Shown in pieces: positions 58,992 through 64,000 of a DNA stretch of 64,000 nt. This stretch comes from an uncultured Microbacterium sp. (lineage in GTDB: Bacteria; Actinomycetota; Actinomycetes; Actinomycetales; Microbacteriaceae): the NCBI RefSeq assembly GCF_945952435.1, contig NZ_CAMFHZ010000009.1:1-64000 (forward strand). The letters are read 5' to 3'. The notes beneath the pieces are model-generated. The model was not told the DNA's origin. It worked only from the letters and a program-made list of their open reading frames with translations, and did not search any database. Numbering within the stretch: the first letter of the stretch is position 1; every line of letters begins with the position of its first letter. Both the position numbers and the translations under genes were made by a program.

Positions 58992-60035
58992 TCAGGCGGT
59001 GTACGCCAGCTCGTCGGCGCGGAGCTCGTGCGCAAGGACCCCTCGACCAACGTACTGCTCGACCTCGCGCACGGCCGAGTCGCCGAGCCGGTGGATCTCA
59101 TTGCCCAGCGCGCCCGCGATGTGCGGCGTGAGGACGACGTTCGGCAGCGCATAGAGGGGGGAATCCTGCGGCAGCGGCTCCGGATCCGTCACATCCAGGT
59201 AGGCGTCCAGCCGGCCGCGGACGAGCTCGGCGGTGAGCGCCTCGGTGTCGATGAGGGCGCCGCGGGCGGTGTTGACCACGATCGCGCCATCGTGCAGCAG
59301 CGCCAGCTCCGTCGCTCCGATGATGTGCCGCGTGTTCGGCGTGCTCGGGGCGTGCAGGGTGAGGACGTCGCTGCGTCGGCACAGTTCCTCGAGCGGGACG
59401 GCTTCGACGCCGAGCCGAGCAGCATCCGCCGCGGACAGGTACGGATCGCAGACGAGGACGTGGGCGTCGAGGAGCGAAACGAGCCGGATCACCTCTCGTC
59501 CCACCCGGGAGGCGCCGAGGATTCCGATCGTGACGCCGTTCGCGCCGACCGGGGGCATGCCGTCCACGGAGCGATGGCGTCGCGTGGTGCGCAGCTGATG
59601 AGCGAATCGGCTGGCGCGCTTGAGGCCGAACACGATGGCGGCGAGGGTGAACTCCGCAACGGGAGTGGCGTTCGCCGCCGCGGCGGTGCTCACCCGGATA
59701 CCGCGGCGGAACGCCTCCACGTCGAGGAAGGTCTTGACCGTGCCTGCGGTGTGCACGACGGCCTCCAGCCGGGGAGCAGCGTCGAGCACGGCGGCGTCGA
59801 TCCGTGGGGCTCCCCAGCCCGTCAGCATCACGCACGCGGTGCGCAGAGCGTCCCTGCTCGCGGGGGCGTGGAGATCGGTGATCGGCAGGGGGCCCACGAG
59901 TTCGACGACCGCGCTCAACCGGGCGAGCGCGGTCTCGGAGAAGACCTCCCGGAACGACTGCTTCGCCATGACGATCACGGCGGAAGGGCGGGAGGGAGGG
60001 GCGTTGTGATCCACGGCGATCCTTTCTTTCTGCAT
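58992..60035 (-). CDS. D-isomer-specific 2-hydroxyacid dehydrogenase
   Basis: IGILGASRVGREVIRL, VLTLHAPSTPNTRHIIG, VVNTARGALIDTEAL. Confidence 0.93.
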   Translation of the reverse strand: MQKERIAVDHNAPPSRPSAVIVMAKQSFREVFSETALARLSAVVELVGPLPITDLHAPASRDALRTACVMLTGWGAPRIDAAVLDAAPRLEAVVHTAGTVKTFLDVEAFRRGIRVSTAAAANATPVAEFTLAAIVFGLKRASRFAHQLRTTRRHRSVDGMPPVGANGVTIGILGASRVGREVIRLVSLLDAHVLVCDPYLSAADAARLGVEAVPLEELCRRSDVLTLHAPSTPNTRHIIGATELALLHDGAIVVNTARGALIDTEALTAELVRGRLDAYLDVTDPEPLPQDSPLYALPNVVLTPHIAGALGNEIHRLGDSAVREVEQYVGRGVLAHELRADELAYTA

Positions 60036-60040
60036 ACAAA

Positions 60041-60056
60041 TAGTAAGCGCATACTA
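60041..60056. promoter_or_regulatory. Candidate LacI-family operator 1
   Basis: TAGTAAGCGCATACTA imperfect palindrome, 6 bp upstream of dehydrogenase start. Confidence 0.7.
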
Positions 60057-60137
60057 TGCCGCACGTCCACCGTAGATACGGACTGTTCGAACCTGAAACA
60101 GCGGAAATCAAGGTTTGAAGGAAATATCGCATGATCG

Positions 60138-60191
60138 TTGACAGTCCGGAATTCGTCGGGTACGTTCGCAACACAGCAAGCGCTTTCTAGC
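60138..60191 (+). promoter_or_regulatory. ABC operon promoter plus LacI-family operator 2
   Basis: TTGACA (60138)-N17-TACGTT (60161), then AGCAAGCGCTTTCT at the expected +1. Confidence 0.75.
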
Positions 60192-60237
60192 ACTTGTGGA
60201 CAACGATGAAGTTTCCCGTCGCAGGTCGAGGTCGAAG

Positions 60238-61296
60238 ATGAGCAGTTACAGCGAGCCGCTCGTGCAGAGCACGACGACTCCGGGCGAGGGTGCCGCAGAC
60301 ATGCGCCCCTCGCACCCCGCGCGTCGAGCGTCGAAGGGCCGTCGACCCCGTGCTGCGGCGGCCGACGTGCCGGTGCATCGCAAGCGCAGCCTCTGGCAAC
60401 GCATCAAGCGCGACAAGGTCATGCTCCTGCTCATCGCGCCGGGGTTCCTGTACTTCGTCGTGTTCCATTGGCTGCCGCTGCCGGGCAATATCATCGCCTT
60501 CGAGGACTACCAGCCTTACCTCGGCTTCATCGACAGCGCGTGGGTCGGATTCGACAACTTCGTGAAGATTTTCGGTGATCCGACCTTCTGGCAGGCGCTG
60601 CGCAACACGCTGGTGATCACGGGTCTCCAGCTCGTGCTGTTCTTCCCGATCCCGATCGTGCTGGCGCTGCTGCTGAACAGCATCATGTCGAACCGGATCC
60701 GCAAGTTCGTGCAGAGCGTCGTCTACCTGCCGCACTTCCTCGGCTGGGTCATCATCGTGTCGATCTTCGGACAGGTGCTCGGTGCGACCGGGGTTGTGCC
60801 GCATGTCATGCAGGCTATGGGCCTGCAGCCGTTCGAGGCGATGACCACGCCCTGGTTCTTCCCGTTCCTGGTGTCGATCCAGTCCGCCTGGAAGGACGCC
60901 GGCTGGGGCACGATCATCTTCCTCGCCGCCCTCATGAACATCGACCAGGAGCTGTACGAGGCGGCCGCCGTGGACGGCGCGGGTCCCTGGCAGCGCATGA
61001 AGACGATCACGATCCCCGGGATCATGCCGGTCATCATCCTGCTGCTCATCCTGAACCTGGGCAGCATCCTCTCCGTCGGCTTCGAGCAGATCGTCCTGCA
61101 GCGCGACAACGTCGGCGCGGGCGCGGGCGAGGTGCTCGACACCTGGGTCTACTACCACGGCATCCAGAACGGGCAGTGGGGCCCGGCGGCCGCCGTCGGT
61201 CTCGTGAAGGGCGTCGTGGGCCTCGCGCTCGTGCTCGGCGCCAACAAGGTCGCTCATCTGTTCGGCCAGGAAGGGGTGTACTCCCGTGGCAAGTGA
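60238..61296 (+). CDS. Carbohydrate ABC transporter permease (LplB-like)
   Basis: RDKVMLLLIAPGFLYFVVFHWLPLPGNIIAFEDYQP, EAAAVDGAGPWQRMKTITIPGI (EAA motif). Confidence 0.93.
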   Translation: MSSYSEPLVQSTTTPGEGAADMRPSHPARRASKGRRPRAAAADVPVHRKRSLWQRIKRDKVMLLLIAPGFLYFVVFHWLPLPGNIIAFEDYQPYLGFIDSAWVGFDNFVKIFGDPTFWQALRNTLVITGLQLVLFFPIPIVLALLLNSIMSNRIRKFVQSVVYLPHFLGWVIIVSIFGQVLGATGVVPHVMQAMGLQPFEAMTTPWFFPFLVSIQSAWKDAGWGTIIFLAALMNIDQELYEAAAVDGAGPWQRMKTITIPGIMPVIILLLILNLGSILSVGFEQIVLQRDNVGAGAGEVLDTWVYYHGIQNGQWGPAAAVGLVKGVVGLALVLGANKVAHLFGQEGVYSRGK

Positions 61297-62236
61297 CGCT
61301 CAGCTCACGACCAGGGCGGTCGTCATGCCCCGCACGCGACGCGGGCGGCGCAGGACCGAGTCCGCGCGGCCCGCCTGGATGGAGAGGCCCAGCCGCCTCG
61401 GGGCCGCGGGCAAAGCACTCGTCGTCGTGCTCATCTGCATCGCGACCATCTACCCGTTCCTCACGGTCATCTCCACGAGCCTTTCGGACAGCACCGACAT
61501 CGCGAACGCCAACGGCCTGGTGCTCTTCCCGCTGCACCCGACGCTCGCGGCCTACGAGACGATCTTCTCGGGCGGCATCGTCACCGCCGCGCTCGTGCGC
61601 AGCATGCTCATCACCGTGATCGGCACGCTGTGCTCGCTCGCCGCGACGGTCGGCATGGCCTACGGGCTCTCCCGCCGCGATCTCGCCTTCGGCCGGTTCA
61701 TCCTGCTGACGGCGCTGTTCACGATGCTCTTCACGCCGGGCATCATCCCGAGCTTCCTCATGGTCAAGCAGCTCGGACTGCTCGGCAGCTATGCGGCGCT
61801 CGTGCTGCCGACGCTGATCTCGGCGTTCAACCTCGTCGTCGTCCGCTCGTTCTTCATGGGGCTTCCGCAGGAGCTCTTCGAAGCGGCGAGGATCGACGGC
61901 GCCGGCGACTTCCGCATCCTCGTGAGGATCGTGCTGCCGCTCTCGAAGGGCGTCCTCGCGGTCGTCGGCCTGTTCTACGCGGTCGCCTACTGGAACGCGT
62001 TCTTCAACGCGATGCTCTACCTCGACAGCGACATGTGGCCGCTGTCGATGATCCTGCGCCAGTACGTGCTGCTGGGATCCCCGCTCGACACCGCCTCGGT
62101 CGGCGAGATCTCCGCGCCGTCCCAGGCGATCCAGATGGCTGTCGTCGTGATCAGCGTCATCCCGATCCTGCTCGTCTACCCGTTCCTGCAGAAGTACTTC
62201 ACCAAGGGCGTCCTCACCGGCGCCGTCAAGGGCTGA
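61286..62236 (+). CDS. Carbohydrate ABC transporter permease (LplC/YtcP-like)
   Basis: YPFLTVISTSLSDSTDIANANGLVLFP, EAARIDGAGDFRILVRIVLPLSKG. Confidence 0.93.
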   Translation: MASDAQLTTRAVVMPRTRRGRRRTESARPAWMERPSRLGAAGKALVVVLICIATIYPFLTVISTSLSDSTDIANANGLVLFPLHPTLAAYETIFSGGIVTAALVRSMLITVIGTLCSLAATVGMAYGLSRRDLAFGRFILLTALFTMLFTPGIIPSFLMVKQLGLLGSYAALVLPTLISAFNLVVVRSFFMGLPQELFEAARIDGAGDFRILVRIVLPLSKGVLAVVGLFYAVAYWNAFFNAMLYLDSDMWPLSMILRQYVLLGSPLDTASVGEISAPSQAIQMAVVVISVIPILLVYPFLQKYFTKGVLTGAVKG

Positions 62237-62283
62237 GGCCCGCTCCACCCGATCGATCCACCCTGTACAGAAAGGAGCCCCTC

Positions 62284-63945
62284 GTGGCTCTCGAAACGAA
62301 CCGGCGGACCTTCCTGTCCTTCGCCGCCCTCAGCGTCCTCGGCGTCGCCACCGCGGGCTCGCTCGCCGGCTGCGGCACGAAGGGCGCATTGAACGCGTCC
62401 GCCGCCTCGGCCTCCGTGCTGCCGAAGTACATCCCGCTGAACGGCGCCACGCCCGACCTCGCCGGGACCGCGGAGGGCGTCCCCGCGGCCTTCTTCAACT
62501 ACCCGGCGAAGCCCTTCCGCTCGGTGCCGGCGCCGTTCCTGAAGGGGCAGAAGATCACCGCGATCACGAACATCTTCGGGCCGCCGCCGACCCCGATGGC
62601 GTCGAACCCGGCCTGGCAGGAGATCGACAAGCGCCTCGGCGGGACGGTCGACATCACCGCGGTGTCGAGCGACGACTACGACACCAAGCTCAACACCGTG
62701 ATCGCGGGTGGCGACATGCCCGACCTCATGCTCAACGACGGCGCCGCGATCGCCGACATCATCGGCTTCCTGGAGTCGGCCTGTCAGGACCTCACCCCGT
62801 TCCTCGCAGGCGACAAGTCCAAGGACTACCCGAACCTCGCCAACATCCCGCAGGCGTTCTGGAAGCCGGCGGTGCAGAACGGAAAGCTCTACGGCATCCC
62901 GATCCCGCGCGGAATGACCGGCGGATCCGGTTTCATCAACCAGACGTTCTTCGAGACCGCGGGCGTCACGGACACGTCGACCATCAAGAACGCGGACGAC
63001 TACCTCTCGCTCGCGAAGCAGCTCACCGGGGCGAACCGCTGGGCGCTCGGCAGCACGAAGTTCGGCCTCGTCCCGTTCGAGCACATCTTCCACGTCCCCT
63101 TCAATTGGACGATGAAGAACGGCAAGCTGGTGAAGGACATCGAGACGCCGCAGTACTTGGAGATGGTGTCCTTCGTGCAGAAGCTCTACGCTGCAGGGTG
63201 CTTCGCCCCCGGGAGCGAGGGTTGGACGAAGTCGCAGATGTCGAACGCGTTCATCTCCGGCCAGGTCGCGCAGATCTACGACGGACTCCCGGCGTTCGGC
63301 AAGCCGGGCGGCTATCAGCAGACCGTGCCCGCGGCGAATCCCGCGAACAAGGTCGTCCCGTTCATCCCGTTCAGCGCCACGGGCGGCAAGGCCATGGTCT
63401 GGCTCGACAACATCGACTTCGCCTGGACGATGGCGAAGAAGGGCAGCGCCGACCACATCAAGCAGGTGCTGCAGGTCGCGAACTTCCTCGCGGCGCCGTT
63501 CGGCAGCGAGGAGTACCTCCTCATGAACTATGGCGCCGAGGGCACCGACTACACCCGCGACGACAAGGGCAACCCGATCCCGACGCCTGCCGCCGCCCTG
63601 AACACCGCTGTGCCGTGGAAGTACCTCGCGGCGGGCCCCAACACCCTCTACTCGCCGCAGTTCCCGGACGCCATCAAGGTGCTCCACGACGCGTACGCGA
63701 AGCTCGTGCCGATCGGCGTCGCGGATCCGACGCTGGGCCTGTTCAGCCCGACGAATGCGAAGCAGGGGCTCACCATCGCCAAACCGGTCTCGGACGCGGT
63801 GACCAACTTCATCGCCGGGCGCGGTTCGCTGAACGACGTGAAGAGCGCGATCTCGACATGGAAGAGCGCGGGCGGCGACACCATCCGCTCCGAGTTCCAG
63901 AAGGCGCTGAACGGCGCGACGGCGAGCCCGGCCCCCAGCGCCTGA
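62284..63945 (+). CDS. Extracellular solute-binding lipoprotein (YtcQ/LplA-like)
   Basis: RRTFLSFAALSVLGVATAGSLAGCG Tat/lipobox; SBP features. Confidence 0.92.
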   Translation: MALETNRRTFLSFAALSVLGVATAGSLAGCGTKGALNASAASASVLPKYIPLNGATPDLAGTAEGVPAAFFNYPAKPFRSVPAPFLKGQKITAITNIFGPPPTPMASNPAWQEIDKRLGGTVDITAVSSDDYDTKLNTVIAGGDMPDLMLNDGAAIADIIGFLESACQDLTPFLAGDKSKDYPNLANIPQAFWKPAVQNGKLYGIPIPRGMTGGSGFINQTFFETAGVTDTSTIKNADDYLSLAKQLTGANRWALGSTKFGLVPFEHIFHVPFNWTMKNGKLVKDIETPQYLEMVSFVQKLYAAGCFAPGSEGWTKSQMSNAFISGQVAQIYDGLPAFGKPGGYQQTVPAANPANKVVPFIPFSATGGKAMVWLDNIDFAWTMAKKGSADHIKQVLQVANFLAAPFGSEEYLLMNYGAEGTDYTRDDKGNPIPTPAAALNTAVPWKYLAAGPNTLYSPQFPDAIKVLHDAYAKLVPIGVADPTLGLFSPTNAKQGLTIAKPVSDAVTNFIAGRGSLNDVKSAISTWKSAGGDTIRSEFQKALNGATASPAPSA

Positions 63946-64000
63946 GGCGCAGCGGATCCGTGGACGCGGGAGAGGACCATAGAGGAGTGGGAACCGTGAG

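Overview
This is a high-GC actinobacterial chromosome segment, most likely Microbacteriaceae/Microbacterium-like (inferred from content, not from a database search). It carries mostly housekeeping genes. In order: the conserved mtrA-mtrB-lpqB-comF-hpf-(PadR)-secA block; an uncharacterised CpaE-like ATPase / SAF-domain / HTH / Rv3235-like neighbourhood; pdtaS-whiB1; bcp-rsgA-aroA; sigR/rsrA-like sigma/anti-sigma; the fused 2-oxoglutarate dehydrogenase E1/E2 (kgd); guaB1; two tandem CNNM/CorC-type proteins; nnrD; metX and metY; ung; a five-gene peptide ABC operon; pspA plus a TPM-domain protein; DUF3097-trmB; tRNA-Arg(CCG); and a LacI-regulated carbohydrate ABC cluster cut by the right edge. No CRISPR array, rRNA, integrase, transposase or prophage was seen. 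The most accessory-looking segment is 37.85-39.58 kb. There, a DUF559/AbiEi-like PD-(D/E)XK candidate gene sits between metY and metX, flanked by two copies of a nested inverted-repeat element (shared core CGCGAATCA[C/G]GGGAGGGAAAGACG). Other leads: an acidic/proline leader ORF (MDDPPS...) whose stop overlaps the start of a CNNM-type Mg2+ transporter; small leader ORFs before secA and whiB1; an orphan CpaE-like ATPase with Arg in place of the P-loop Lys; a 10-bp hairpin next to the hpf ribosome-binding site; an IdeR/DmdR1-like iron box; LacI operators; convergent gene pairs whose stop codons pair inside a shared hairpin; and widespread leaderless-type starts. All calls were made by eye from sequence and translations; no searches were run.
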